Shown one piece after another: positions 45,542 through 53,754 of a stretch of 64,000 bases of DNA. The notes under the pieces were generated by a model. The model was not told where the DNA came from. It did not search any database and saw only the letters and a list, made by a program, of their open reading frames with translations. Each line of letters opens with the position of its first letter. The stretch's first letter is position 1. Source of the stretch: CAIUGU01 sp963819685 (GTDB lineage: Bacteria; Pseudomonadota; Gammaproteobacteria; Steroidobacterales; Steroidobacteraceae); contig CAWFXI010000008.1 of NCBI GenBank assembly GCA_963819685.1, positions 201,394-265,393 on the forward strand, given 5' to 3'. The position numbers were made by a program, and so were the translations under genes.

Positions 45542-45564
45542 AAACTCCTTACCGGAAGCCGCCC

Positions 45565-45783
45565 ATGATCACGAGCAGATTGTCGACCAAAGCGCAGACC
45601 ACGATTCCGCAGCCGATTCGCGCCGCGTTGAAGCTGAAGGAAGGTGACGAGCTGGTGTACCAGATCGAAGGAGAGCGGGTGATCCTCTCGAAGGCAGCGA
45701 AGAAAACGGAGGCCGACGATCCTTTCCGCACCTTTGGTGAGTGGGATTCGGCAGCGGACAAGAAGGCCTATGCCGACCTTTAA
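45565..45783 (+). CDS. AbrB/MazE-type antitoxin
   Basis: A 72-residue protein starting at ATG 45565 with the SpoVT/AbrB swapped-hairpin DNA-binding domain (RLSTKAQTTIPQPIRAALKL, GDELVYQIEGERVIL) in residues 4-45 and an acidic/aromatic C-terminal tail (DDPFRTFGEWDSAADKKAY) that would wrap the toxin. The frame extends upstream to 45481, but the promoter and operator lie there. It overlaps the toxin gene by 14 bp. Confidence 0.9.
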   Translation: MITSRLSTKAQTTIPQPIRAALKLKEGDELVYQIEGERVILSKAAKKTEADDPFRTFGEWDSAADKKAYADL

Positions 45784-46111
45784 GCAGGGGGATGTGGTCA
45801 AGGTACCGTTCCCTTACACGGATCGCGCCACGCGACAGTCGCGTCCCGCGCTGGTCGTCTCGTCGGGAAGCCTTGAGGAAGCCCATGGCCTGTTGTGGGT
45901 GGTGATGATCACAAGTGCCGAGAACCGTCGTTGGCCCAGCGATGTGGTAGTCACCCAGCTTGAAAAGGCCGGACTGCCGGCTCCGTCGGTTATTCGCCCG
46001 GCGAAGATCGCCACGATCGAGGCAGCGGACGCGACCAGGCTCGGGAGAATTTCAACGGCATTACGCAACCAGGTTGCTGGCAAGCTCGGACGGGAACTGG
46101 CACTTAAGTGA
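45770..46111 (+). CDS. PemK/MazF-family endoribonuclease toxin
   Basis: A 113-residue protein starting at ATG 45770 within the antitoxin gene. It has the PemK/MazF SH3-like barrel: QGDVVKVPFPYTDRATRQSR, PALVVSS, WVVMITSAENRRWPSD, and a C-terminal KIATIEAADATRLGRI. MazF-type toxins cleave mRNA at short motifs; the basic segment after the first strands supplies the active site. As the first genes inside the island, the pair probably stabilises it. Confidence 0.88.
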   Translation: MPTFKQGDVVKVPFPYTDRATRQSRPALVVSSGSLEEAHGLLWVVMITSAENRRWPSDVVVTQLEKAGLPAPSVIRPAKIATIEAADATRLGRISTALRNQVAGKLGRELALK

Positions 46112-46116
46112 CTTTC

Positions 46117-46143
46117 GGTGCCGGGCCGGCAAGCGTGCAAAAC
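46117..46143 (+). repeat. REP-like element, left of the REP transposase gene
   Basis: A 27-bp element GGTGCCGGGCCGGC followed by AAGCGTGCAAAAC, with internal palindrome GCCGGGCCGGC. Its inverse is at 47111-47137 (25 of 27 positions the same). Together they bracket the transposase as inverted repeats. Confidence 0.75.
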
Positions 46144-46146
46144 GAT

Positions 46147-47025
46147 TCACGGGTAGTTGAAGTGCTTTTTCACAGCACGTCTCAGGCTGGATTCGTCGCG
46201 ATTCAAGGCACGAGCGACCAGAGCGACTGAAGCAATCCGGCTGATAGCAGCCTGGTGAGCAATCCATGCCCGTGCTTTGACCAACCGCTGCTCTTGACTG
46301 GCCGAACAGAGCTCGACGGCCATTAACCCAAACTGCTCCTGCGCTTCGGCGATGAGCTGTTCCAAGGTCCTGCGCGAGCGTGGCTTCCAAGCCGCTCCCA
46401 GAAGTCTGCCCGCGAATTCGTCACTGCCGAGGACGCGCGGGTCATTGGGATTGCAGTCTGCGAGGGGTGAATGGCCTGACCCGCGCCCATTGGACACGAA
46501 GCGACGATAGGCGTCGATGGCAGTGTGACGATCGGCGTGAAACATCGACAGCGCAAAATCGGTGGTGACCCACGGTTCAGGGCGTTCGCCCAAATACGCG
46601 TGATGACTGGACCAGGGATAGTCATCCACAGACTGGACCATGTGCGCGCGGACCGGATTCAAGTGGATGTAGCGCAGCAGTTCCAACAGGTACTCGTCGG
46701 CGTCGACCAGCATGGGGTGATAGCGCTTCTCGAACAGATGCCCGGTGGTATGCAAGGCGGACTGGACTGTGCGTGCATAGCGGCCAGCGATTCGCAGCAT
46801 GAGCCGACCGAGTGGCGCGTCGCCGACCTGGATCAGCGCGTGGATATGATTGGTCATGAAGCAGTAGGCATGCAGGCGTGCGCCGAACCGATCCATGACT
46901 TCAGAGATGAGTTCGCTCAGGATCTGGCGATCCCTGGAGCAGAAGAAGATGTCCTGGCGATGATTGCCGCGCAGCGTCACGTGATAGAACGCACCAGGCA
47001 CGTGAATACGAAGTGGTCGCGGCAT
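46147..47025 (-). CDS. REP-associated tyrosine transposase (RAYT)
   Basis: A 292-residue Y1/HUH single-strand transposase relative: N-terminal RPLRIHVPGAFYHVTLRGN, HUH pair H60/H62 in CFMTNHIHALIQV, candidate nucleophile Tyr83 in RIAGRYARTVQSAL, and LRYIHLNPVRAHMV. The C-terminal extension (about 215-292) carries a helix-turn-helix-like ISRIASVALVARALNRDESS. RAYTs are domesticated relatives of IS200/IS605 transposases that spread REP palindromes in genomes. It is flanked by two inverted REP-like elements. A decayed C-terminal copy lies at 59699-59830. Confidence 0.92.
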   Translation of the reverse strand: MPRPLRIHVPGAFYHVTLRGNHRQDIFFCSRDRQILSELISEVMDRFGARLHAYCFMTNHIHALIQVGDAPLGRLMLRIAGRYARTVQSALHTTGHLFEKRYHPMLVDADEYLLELLRYIHLNPVRAHMVQSVDDYPWSSHHAYLGERPEPWVTTDFALSMFHADRHTAIDAYRRFVSNGRGSGHSPLADCNPNDPRVLGSDEFAGRLLGAAWKPRSRRTLEQLIAEAQEQFGLMAVELCSASQEQRLVKARAWIAHQAAISRIASVALVARALNRDESSLRRAVKKHFNYP

Positions 47026-47110
47026 CCTTGCCCCTCAGCCGGTTCATTGAAGGTCACACTACCAGTCTTGCTCCGATGATCGCGGTGCGCCTATCTTTCG
47101 TATTCATGGA

Positions 47111-47137
47111 GTTTTGCCCGTTTGCCGGCCCGGCACC
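47111..47137 (-). repeat. REP-like element, right of the REP transposase gene
   Basis: The complement reads GGTGCCGGGCCGGC then AAACGGGCAAAAC, inverted relative to 46117-46143. It forms a compact GC-rich hairpin. The spacing to the transposase start is about 85 bp. Confidence 0.75.
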
Positions 47138-47163
47138 GTTCGCCAAAATGCGATGCGTGTGTC

Positions 47164-48261
47164 TTATCGCCGGCGAACGACGATGTCCTGTTTCGTCGTC
47201 TCGACACTGAGATCAACGTCTCTGGCCAATAGCTGCGCAAGAGAATCAGTATCATCGGCGTCGAACACCCCGGTATAGGTGCGGCTGGCAATATCTGGGC
47301 CTTCCAGCCGTATCTTGCGACTATTGTAGCGATTGAACTCTTGAACAATTCTGTCCAGAGACTCTTGCCGAAATACGAGTCGTCGATTTCGCCAAGCCAC
47401 GGCATCCGACACATTGGCCACCGTACGTACCATGATAATCCCTACAGGGTTCACCTGTGCTTCCTGGCTGGCTGTGATCAAACGCCCTTCAGGCGTGGCT
47501 TGTCTGTCCGGCGAAATCTCCGGGACGCGTCGGGATTGCAGGGCATCCGGAGGCAAGGTGGCTTTGTGTGCGACGGGTAGGACATGCACTTTACCTTCCA
47601 GCACGGCGATAAATGTGCCGTCTGGTCGGTTGTAGACATTGAATTGCGTACCCAGGTCTTCAATCTCAGCGTCACCGGTATGAACCCTAAATGGGCGGGA
47701 CGCGTCGTGATGCACGCGAAATAGGGCTTCTCCCTCGAGGAGACGTACCTCGCGTGATTTTGCGGTCAGTCGGACGGCGATCCGCGAGTGAGTGTTGAGG
47801 TGGATGATCGAACCGTCGGACAATTCAAATGCGCGTTGCTCGCTCGTCGCGGTGTGGTATTCCCTCCAGCCGATGCGGTCCTTTAACACCACAAACCAAC
47901 TTCCCGCCACAATGATCGTGATTCCGGCAGCCATCGTTGCCCAGCGAACCGGCCATGCGCGCGCAAGCCGGGCTTTAGCCGGGTTGCGCCGGCCTGGAAA
48001 AGGGACAACCTGATGATTGACCTGGGCGATCAACTTCTGGAAGTCGTGGACGTGCGCGGAATCGATCTCCGCGAGCGCTTCGTCCAGGGTCAGCATGAAA
48101 AGGATGTCGCGTACGTTACGCGGCGATTCTTTCAGCCACGCGACAAATTCCGCGCGCTGCTGGGGGCCAGCCTCACGCAGGGTCTCCAGCCAGGCGGAGG
48201 CCTGTTCCGCATGCAGCCGTTCAATGTCAGGACTCGTAGTGTTCATACCGGCGCCCATCAT
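47164..48261 (-). CDS. FecR-family transmembrane sigma regulator
   Basis: A 365-residue protein. Cytoplasmic FecR N-domain (about 8-90, HAEQASAWLETLREAGPQQR and FVAWLKESPRNVRDIL), membrane helix near 110-130 (WATMAAGITIIVAGSWFVVL), periplasmic FecR domain (about 145-240, FELSDGSIIHLNTHSRIAV and IEDLGTQFNVYNRPDGTFIA) and a C-terminal domain (about 290-365, LVFRQESLDRIVQEFNRYNS) that contacts the receptor signalling domain. Its start overlaps the sigma-factor stop by 4 bp. It should transmit receptor occupancy to the sigma factor. Confidence 0.92.
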   Translation of the reverse strand: MMGAGMNTTSPDIERLHAEQASAWLETLREAGPQQRAEFVAWLKESPRNVRDILFMLTLDEALAEIDSAHVHDFQKLIAQVNHQVVPFPGRRNPAKARLARAWPVRWATMAAGITIIVAGSWFVVLKDRIGWREYHTATSEQRAFELSDGSIIHLNTHSRIAVRLTAKSREVRLLEGEALFRVHHDASRPFRVHTGDAEIEDLGTQFNVYNRPDGTFIAVLEGKVHVLPVAHKATLPPDALQSRRVPEISPDRQATPEGRLITASQEAQVNPVGIIMVRTVANVSDAVAWRNRRLVFRQESLDRIVQEFNRYNSRKIRLEGPDIASRTYTGVFDADDTDSLAQLLARDVDLSVETTKQDIVVRRR

Positions 48262-48785
48262 CGCTGGTCCTGGAGCAGGACGCGCACGCGCGCACGCGCT
48301 TCCACTACATATTTCTCGATCGTATGGACCGACAATCCCGCGGCCTTGGCTGCCTCCGGGTAGGACATGCCATCACGCTTGACCAGCAACAGAACCAGCC
48401 GGTGCGTGGGCGGCAGTTGGGCAAGCGCCGTGTCCAGCTGGTTCTGTAGTTCGAGCTGCTCGGCGTGGCCCCGATGGGATAACTGGTGTGGTTGCTCGCA
48501 CACATTGTCGGCAAGATCTGAATCAAACAACACATGCTCGCTCTGCTTGCGCTGCCAGAACTCGCGTACCACGTGGGTCGCAATGCCAAGCAGATAGGCG
48601 AGCGGTGTACGCACCAGCTCTGCATTCCGGATCCGAAGCAACCGGGCATACACCTCCTGGGCCAGATCGTCGGCGTCCTGCGCATGGCTGACCCGACGAG
48701 CCAGGTATTTTTTGAGCTCGGTGGCATGGTTGCGAAAGGCGGTGGCCGCCAATCGATTCGCAGGGTGTGCTGCTTCGTCGAGCAT
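48258..48785 (-). CDS. FecI-like ECF sigma factor
   Basis: A 175-residue sigma factor with region 2 (ELKKYLARRVSHAQDADDLA then QEVYARLLRI) and region 4 (LPPTHRLVLLLVKRDGMSYP, EAAKAAGLSVHTIEKYV). It is divergent from the TonB receptor gene across about 150 bp, the classic iron-starvation sigma layout except that the receptor is transcribed the other way. The intergenic region contains two inverted repeats, CTGTTG-N8-CAACAG (48901-48920) and AACAAG-N6-CTTGTT (48926-48943), possible operator sites. Confidence 0.92.
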   Translation of the reverse strand: MLDEAAHPANRLAATAFRNHATELKKYLARRVSHAQDADDLAQEVYARLLRIRNAELVRTPLAYLLGIATHVVREFWQRKQSEHVLFDSDLADNVCEQPHQLSHRGHAEQLELQNQLDTALAQLPPTHRLVLLLVKRDGMSYPEAAKAAGLSVHTIEKYVVEARARVRVLLQDQR

Positions 48786-48953
48786 AGTTATATGAGATAG
48801 TGCCTTCCGGGGAGAAAATCCGGTAGTTAATGAAGCGACTACCGGGTTTTATTCCTCAGGCGCACTTGAGTACAGATGAGATGGTTCAAGAGCGGCCACG
48901 CTGTTGTGTTGCAACAACAGTGATGAACAAGAAATCGCTTGTTGGAGGGGGCT

Positions 48954-51773
48954 TTGGGGATCAGAAGGATACGGCTTAGCATGGTGGGCGCGCTTGTCGT
49001 GTGTACGACAGCGGCTGCCCAGACGTTGACCGTCGCAGGGTCGTACAACCTCAGCATCCCTTCCCGACCTCTTGCAGATGCGCTCAATGATCTGGCCCAG
49101 CAGTCGGGTTTACAGTTGCTGTTCTCATCGCAACTCGTTGCCGGACTGCGTGGACCCCCGGTCAAGGGCATGCTCAGTGCCGAGAATGCGGTGCGCATGC
49201 TGCTGATCAATACCAACCTGCGCTTCGAGTTCGTCAACCCGCACACGATCGCCATCCTTAGTGGTTCCACCACTGAATCAAAGTCGGCTGAATCCCGGTC
49301 CGGCAGTGAAGTCCGGTCAGAGGTCACCACTGATGTTCCAACTGACAGCCCACAAAGTACGGCTGATAAACAACCAGGGGAAAGTAGAATGCTTCATCAA
49401 GGTTTATTGACTCGCATATTGGGGATATTCGCAGTCTGCGGGTCCGCTTTGCATGCAGGAAGTGCCTGCGCGCAAGCGCCTGCGCCACAAGATGCGGGCT
49501 ACGGCCTTCAGGAGATCATCGTCACCGCACAACGCGTGCAGACCGATCTGCAGAAGACTCCTGTCTCGATCACGGCGTTCAGCGCCGAGAATCTCCAGGA
49601 GCGCAGGATCACGTCGCTGCTGGACCTCACCGCGTTCACTCCGAATCTGCAGGTCAGTGCCCGGTCCGGTTCCGCCTCGCAGGGCGGCTACGCGATTCGT
49701 GGCATGGGTGTGAATTCCGCCGTGCCATCGGCGTCGCCTTCGGTGGGCATCTACATCGATGATGCGTACTTCCCGTCGCAAGTGGGCAGTCTGCTGAGCC
49801 TGTTCGATGTCGCGCAGGTGGAAGTGCTGCGCGGCCCACAGGGCACGCTGTTTGGCCGCAATACCATTGCCGGCGCGATCCAGTACACCACCGTCAAGCC
49901 CAGTACCGACGGCATCAGCGGATTTGTCGAAGCGACCGGCGGCAATTTCGGCCACGCGGATTTCAGCGGCGCGCTGAATGTTCCCATGGGCGACACCTTC
50001 GCCATGCGGCTCTCGCTTGCCTCCAGGGACAAGGACGGCTACGTGCATGACATTTTCAGCGACGTCAAACGCGGTTCCGATCGCCAAAAACAAGGGCGCC
50101 TGCAGGCCCGCTGGACTCCGACCGACAAACTCACCATCGACCTGAAGGCGGAGACACTCCAGCAGAAGAGCAACGGCCGCCCCATCACCGTGATCGGCCT
50201 GCCCATTGATCCCGTCACTGGGGTAGTCACAGGGGGTGCGGTCGCGCAGTTTTGGTATACCAGTCCTTTCTATCCCGCCTTCGTTCCGTGGCAAGGGGTG
50301 ATCGACAAACCCGGCACGCCGCAGTACAGCCTGGATCTGCTCACGAACGAAGGTTACGCGAACGCGGGCTTTGGCAATCCGGAATTCTTCGAATTCAATT
50401 ACTCCGTCGGCCAGGCCGACATCGCCTACGAGTTGACGGATAACATCACTCTGACATCGATTACGGCTTACAGCAGGTCGAGCAGCGAGGGGGCCATCGA
50501 CGCCGATGACACGCCGGTAGAGCTGTTCACCATCAATCAAGGCAATAATCAAACGGATCTCCTGACCCAAGAGCTGCGGCTGTCGGGGCGATCATTTGGA
50601 GATAAACTCGACTGGACGGGCGGTGCCTTTTACTACGACCAGGACATCTCCACCAAGGACAGCACGTTCTTCGTAGGGGGGTCTCCGTGGTTATCCTTCA
50701 CAGGGCCACCCCCAGGGCCAGGCCCGTTTTACGGGATCAACGGCGGCAACGCCGCTGTCGACTACGGGTCCAAGGCGTGGGCACTCTATGGCCAGGCCAC
50801 GTACCATCTGACGGACCGCCTGTCCGGCACGGTGGGTCTGCGCTACAGCTCTGAAAAGGCCGACATCGACGCCACGTCGTTGGCTGATCCTGCGCCAGCG
50901 CCGGGCGTTCCCCCGGGAGTGCCCGTTTGCGTGAACCCCGACGGCACCATCTGCCTCTCCAACAGCGAGACCTTCACCAATACCTCGCCGTACGTCGGCG
51001 TGAATTTTCAGGCGACGCCGGACGCAATGATCTACGGCAAAGCCAGCAAGGGCTTCCGGGCTGGCGGTTTCCAGGGGGTGGATAACGTTATAGGGCTGCT
51101 CCCCTTCGACGAGGAAACGGCGTGGACCTATGAGATTGGGTCACGCATGGAGTTTCTGGACAAGAGGTTGCGTGTCAATCCGACCGTGTTCTATACCGAC
51201 TGGAAAGACATTCAGTTCAACTCGTTGAACGATCATGGCGAACCCTACACGAGAAACGCCGGCGATGCGGTCCTCAAAGGCGTTGAACTGGAGATGCAGT
51301 TTGCCCCGACCGGGCAATGGCTGTTCGATGTTTCCGGCTCGTATCTTGATGCCTACTACACTCGCATCGATCCCAGCGTGGGGTTTAACGCCGTGACGGG
51401 GGAGGTGAATCTGAGCCTCGACACGCCCCTGCAGCAGGCGCCGGAGTTCAAGTACACAGTCGGTGCCCGCTACACCGTGCCCTTGGCGATTCCGGGCCGA
51501 ATTGTCGCCAATGCCAGTTACTCCTGGGTGGATACGGTACGTAGCGCAGTCACCATTTCTGATGCGGTGCAATTGCCGTCGTATGGCCTGCTCAATGCCC
51601 AGGTGCAGTACATCGCTCCAGACAATCGCTGGAGTCTCGCGGTGTTTGGCACCAACGTGACCGATGAGTATTACAACATCGGTGGCTACAGCGCGGCAAA
51701 CGGTCCGGGCCCCACCGAAGTCCAGCCCGGCCGGCCGCAGGAGTATGGCGCAACGGTGCGCTTCAACTTCTGA
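48954..51773 (+). CDS. TonB-dependent receptor with STN signalling domain
   Basis: About 939 residues. Start candidates are TTG 48939, TTG 48954 and ATG 48981; the middle one gives a signal peptide with a basic start (IRRIRLSMVGALVVC). An STN domain follows (ADALNDLAQQSGLQLLFSSQ), then a Ser/Glu-rich linker, then unexpectedly a second signal-like stretch beginning at an internal Met (residue about 146, ATG 49389). After that come EIIVTAQRVQTDLQKTPVSI (TonB box region), a plug (VEVLRGPQGTLFGRNTIAGA) and a 22-strand barrel ending VRFNF. The STN domain ties it to the divergent FecI/FecR pair. Plug and barrel resemble receptors of sphingomonad type for organic substrates. The ligand is unknown. 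Confidence 0.9.
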   Translation: MGIRRIRLSMVGALVVCTTAAAQTLTVAGSYNLSIPSRPLADALNDLAQQSGLQLLFSSQLVAGLRGPPVKGMLSAENAVRMLLINTNLRFEFVNPHTIAILSGSTTESKSAESRSGSEVRSEVTTDVPTDSPQSTADKQPGESRMLHQGLLTRILGIFAVCGSALHAGSACAQAPAPQDAGYGLQEIIVTAQRVQTDLQKTPVSITAFSAENLQERRITSLLDLTAFTPNLQVSARSGSASQGGYAIRGMGVNSAVPSASPSVGIYIDDAYFPSQVGSLLSLFDVAQVEVLRGPQGTLFGRNTIAGAIQYTTVKPSTDGISGFVEATGGNFGHADFSGALNVPMGDTFAMRLSLASRDKDGYVHDIFSDVKRGSDRQKQGRLQARWTPTDKLTIDLKAETLQQKSNGRPITVIGLPIDPVTGVVTGGAVAQFWYTSPFYPAFVPWQGVIDKPGTPQYSLDLLTNEGYANAGFGNPEFFEFNYSVGQADIAYELTDNITLTSITAYSRSSSEGAIDADDTPVELFTINQGNNQTDLLTQELRLSGRSFGDKLDWTGGAFYYDQDISTKDSTFFVGGSPWLSFTGPPPGPGPFYGINGGNAAVDYGSKAWALYGQATYHLTDRLSGTVGLRYSSEKADIDATSLADPAPAPGVPPGVPVCVNPDGTICLSNSETFTNTSPYVGVNFQATPDAMIYGKASKGFRAGGFQGVDNVIGLLPFDEETAWTYEIGSRMEFLDKRLRVNPTVFYTDWKDIQFNSLNDHGEPYTRNAGDAVLKGVELEMQFAPTGQWLFDVSGSYLDAYYTRIDPSVGFNAVTGEVNLSLDTPLQQAPEFKYTVGARYTVPLAIPGRIVANASYSWVDTVRSAVTISDAVQLPSYGLLNAQVQYIAPDNRWSLAVFGTNVTDEYYNIGGYSAANGPGPTEVQPGRPQEYGATVRFNF

Positions 51774-51803
51774 GGTCATGCCGGCGCCGGCGGCGTCGCT
51801 CGC

Positions 51804-51834
51804 AGTAGTGCGCCGTCACTGGCGCACCACTTTT
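51804..51834 (+). terminator. intrinsic terminator after the TonB receptor gene
   Basis: GTGCGCC (51808-51814), six-base loop, GGCGCAC (51821-51827), extended by AGTA/CACT-type flanks, followed by TTTT at 51831-51834. It lies 35 bp past the receptor stop. Confidence 0.75.
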
Positions 51835-51891
51835 AGATAATTCAGGGGGCGCTCGTGCCCCGCAGAAAAAGGACATTGGAGAGGAGTCGAT

Positions 51892-52401
51892 ATGACCACC
51901 GAGAACACCATTGCGCGTGCGGCTAAACGGGTGCTTTGCGCGCTCGCTGCTGCCTTTGTGTTTACCTGGATTCCGGCGCGTGTGATGGCGCAGACGGAAC
52001 ACTTGCCCTATGGGCCGCCGATAACTCTTGAACAGGCTCGCCTCGTAGTTGCTGCCGCTGAGGCGGCCTCCAAGCGGCTGGGCCTTTCTCTTCCGAGTGT
52101 CGCCGTGGTCGAGCCCACTGGTGAGCTGGTCTATATGCAGAAGGCCACCAACTCGGCCTATTATACTAATGATTGGACGGTCGCTAAGGCGCGGGTGGCC
52201 GCTCGCTACCAACAGCCCAGTTCCGTCTTCTGGGAGCTCCTCAAGAAGGGCGACCTTACTGTTTCCATATTTCCGGGGATCACGGGCTCCGGGCCAGGTG
52301 GGTATCCGATTGTCTTGAAGGGGCAAATCATCGGCGCCTTTGGAATCTCGAGCCCCAAAGACGATGAGATTGCCGCGGCGGCTCTCGCCGCACTCAAGTA
52401 G
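51892..52401 (+). CDS. exported GlcG/HbpS-family heme-binding-like protein
   Basis: A 169-residue protein with a signal peptide (AAKRVLCALAAAFVFTWIPARVMA) and the GlcG/HbpS fold: ITLEQARLVVAAAEAASKRL, VAVVEPTGELVYMQKATNSA, VAKARVAARYQQPSSVFWEL and GQIIGAFGISSPKDDEIAAA. Some members of the family bind heme or corrinoids in sensing and uptake; others have no known ligand. It has a strong GGAGAGGAG ribosome site. It is the first of a run of exported-protein genes after the receptor terminator. Confidence 0.85.
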   Translation: MTTENTIARAAKRVLCALAAAFVFTWIPARVMAQTEHLPYGPPITLEQARLVVAAAEAASKRLGLSLPSVAVVEPTGELVYMQKATNSAYYTNDWTVAKARVAARYQQPSSVFWELLKKGDLTVSIFPGITGSGPGGYPIVLKGQIIGAFGISSPKDDEIAAAALAALK

Positions 52402-52468
52402 GCAGGCAGAGAGGCTGTCCGCCCCCGCGGGACTTTTCGAATGGAATTTACTGAGGACAGGCTGGCTT

Positions 52469-52846
52469 ATGAGAAAGTTTTTCACTGGTCTGATCGCGGC
52501 GGCAGTTGTGGTATTGCCTGGCGCCGTTTTCGCGCACCATTCCTTTGCTATCTATGACCCGACCCAGACCTTGACTGTGGTCGGCACGGTGAAGGAATTC
52601 GTGTTCCACAACCCTCACACCTCGATTTTTTTGATCGTCAAGGACGCGACCAACACAGAATCGGAGTGGAGATTGGATGGTTCCAGTGTGATTGCGCTGT
52701 ACCGCAACGGCTGGAAGAAAAGCATGATCAACCCGGGCGACACGGTGACGGTCACGTATCGGCCGCTGAAGTCAGGTAAGCCGGGTGGCGTCATGCTCTC
52801 GGTGAAACTGCCGAACGGTGACGAGATGAAAACTTGCTGTAGCTGA
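52469..52846 (+). CDS. DUF6152 family exported protein (copy 1)
   Basis: A 125-residue protein from ATG 52469 with a signal peptide (FFTGLIAAAVVVLPGAVFA). Cleavage after the Ala would expose His-His at the mature N-terminus (HHSFAIYDP). The family pattern then follows: TLTVVGTVKEFVFHNPHTSI, a W in the middle (ESEWRLDGSS), and DTVTVTYRPLKSGKPGGVML. Function is unknown. The conserved N-terminal His pair plus the NPH motif suggests metal binding (inference). A second copy is at 54496-54885. Confidence 0.82.
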   Translation: MRKFFTGLIAAAVVVLPGAVFAHHSFAIYDPTQTLTVVGTVKEFVFHNPHTSIFLIVKDATNTESEWRLDGSSVIALYRNGWKKSMINPGDTVTVTYRPLKSGKPGGVMLSVKLPNGDEMKTCCS

Positions 52847-52934
52847 AAATAGCCGGTGTTTTACTGCAATTGATGTGTTCTGCGTAAAGATGCGCCGTGA
52901 ACTCGTGCCCTCGATACGCCGTTGGAGACAAACT

Positions 52935-53693
52935 ATGAAGCAGACCACGTGGAAAATCGGGCTCGTCACCACGGTCGCAGCAACGCTGTTGCTCGCGGGG
53001 CAAGTGAACGCAGAGACCAATTCCGCCGGCTCCAGCCTGCCTGCGAAGGGCAAGTACTCTCAGCTCAACAAGCTGCCTGACTGGAGTGGAATCTGGAACA
53101 ACGTCAGCGGCTATGACTACGCTGTCATCCCCGGTGAGCCACCCAACCCGGCGCCCTACAATCCGGAATACGCGGCAAGAATGGCTGAGCAGAAGCGAGT
53201 GGCGGATGCTGCGATTGCTGCGGGCGGTGCGCCACCTGAGCGGAAAGCCGGCGGCGCCACTTGTCCATGGCCTGGCATGCCGCATCTGAATTTCACGCCC
53301 TATGGCTTTGAGGTTCTGTTCAATCCGGGACGCGTGACCTTCCTGTGGTCGGCCTACAGTATGTCCAGGCGCGTCTACACGGACGGGCGCAAATTCCCCG
53401 ATGAGCTGGTGGAAAGCTACAACGGCCTGTCGATCGGTCATTGGGAAGGGGACACCCTCGTTGTGCACACGAAAGGCCTTCGGGACTGGACTCACGAAGA
53501 AGTCGGCATGCTCTACTCCGATGCGATGGAGATTGATGAGCGTTGGCATCTGGTTGCACCCGATCGCCTGATGTTGGAGATCACGATGACTGATCCCAAG
53601 GTTTTCACGAGGCCGTGGATTTCCAAACGCTATTACGAGCGGCATGCCGATTGGGACATCGGCGAATACGCATGCGATGAAGGTAAACAATAG
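52935..53693 (+). CDS. exported protein with GHWEGDTLVV motif (copy 1)
   Basis: A 252-residue protein from ATG 52935 with a signal peptide (GLVTTVAATLLLAGQVNA). It begins with LPDWSGIWNNVSG, has SIGHWEGDTLVVHTKGLRDW at about residues 166-185 and ends with MTDPKVFTRPWISKRYYE and EYACDEG. The same core occurs in the next gene, so the two are diverged paralogues of one unnamed family; similar proteins are common in proteobacterial catabolic and TonB-receptor loci. No catalytic site can be assigned. The GHWEGD segment looks like a metal or ligand loop (inference). Confidence 0.75.
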   Translation: MKQTTWKIGLVTTVAATLLLAGQVNAETNSAGSSLPAKGKYSQLNKLPDWSGIWNNVSGYDYAVIPGEPPNPAPYNPEYAARMAEQKRVADAAIAAGGAPPERKAGGATCPWPGMPHLNFTPYGFEVLFNPGRVTFLWSAYSMSRRVYTDGRKFPDELVESYNGLSIGHWEGDTLVVHTKGLRDWTHEEVGMLYSDAMEIDERWHLVAPDRLMLEITMTDPKVFTRPWISKRYYERHADWDIGEYACDEGKQ

Positions 53694-53754
53694 CAGCGGT
53701 TCTGTTTGGCGGTATCCAGTGCGGAAAAATGGCGACGGCCGTCGGAGAGATGGA

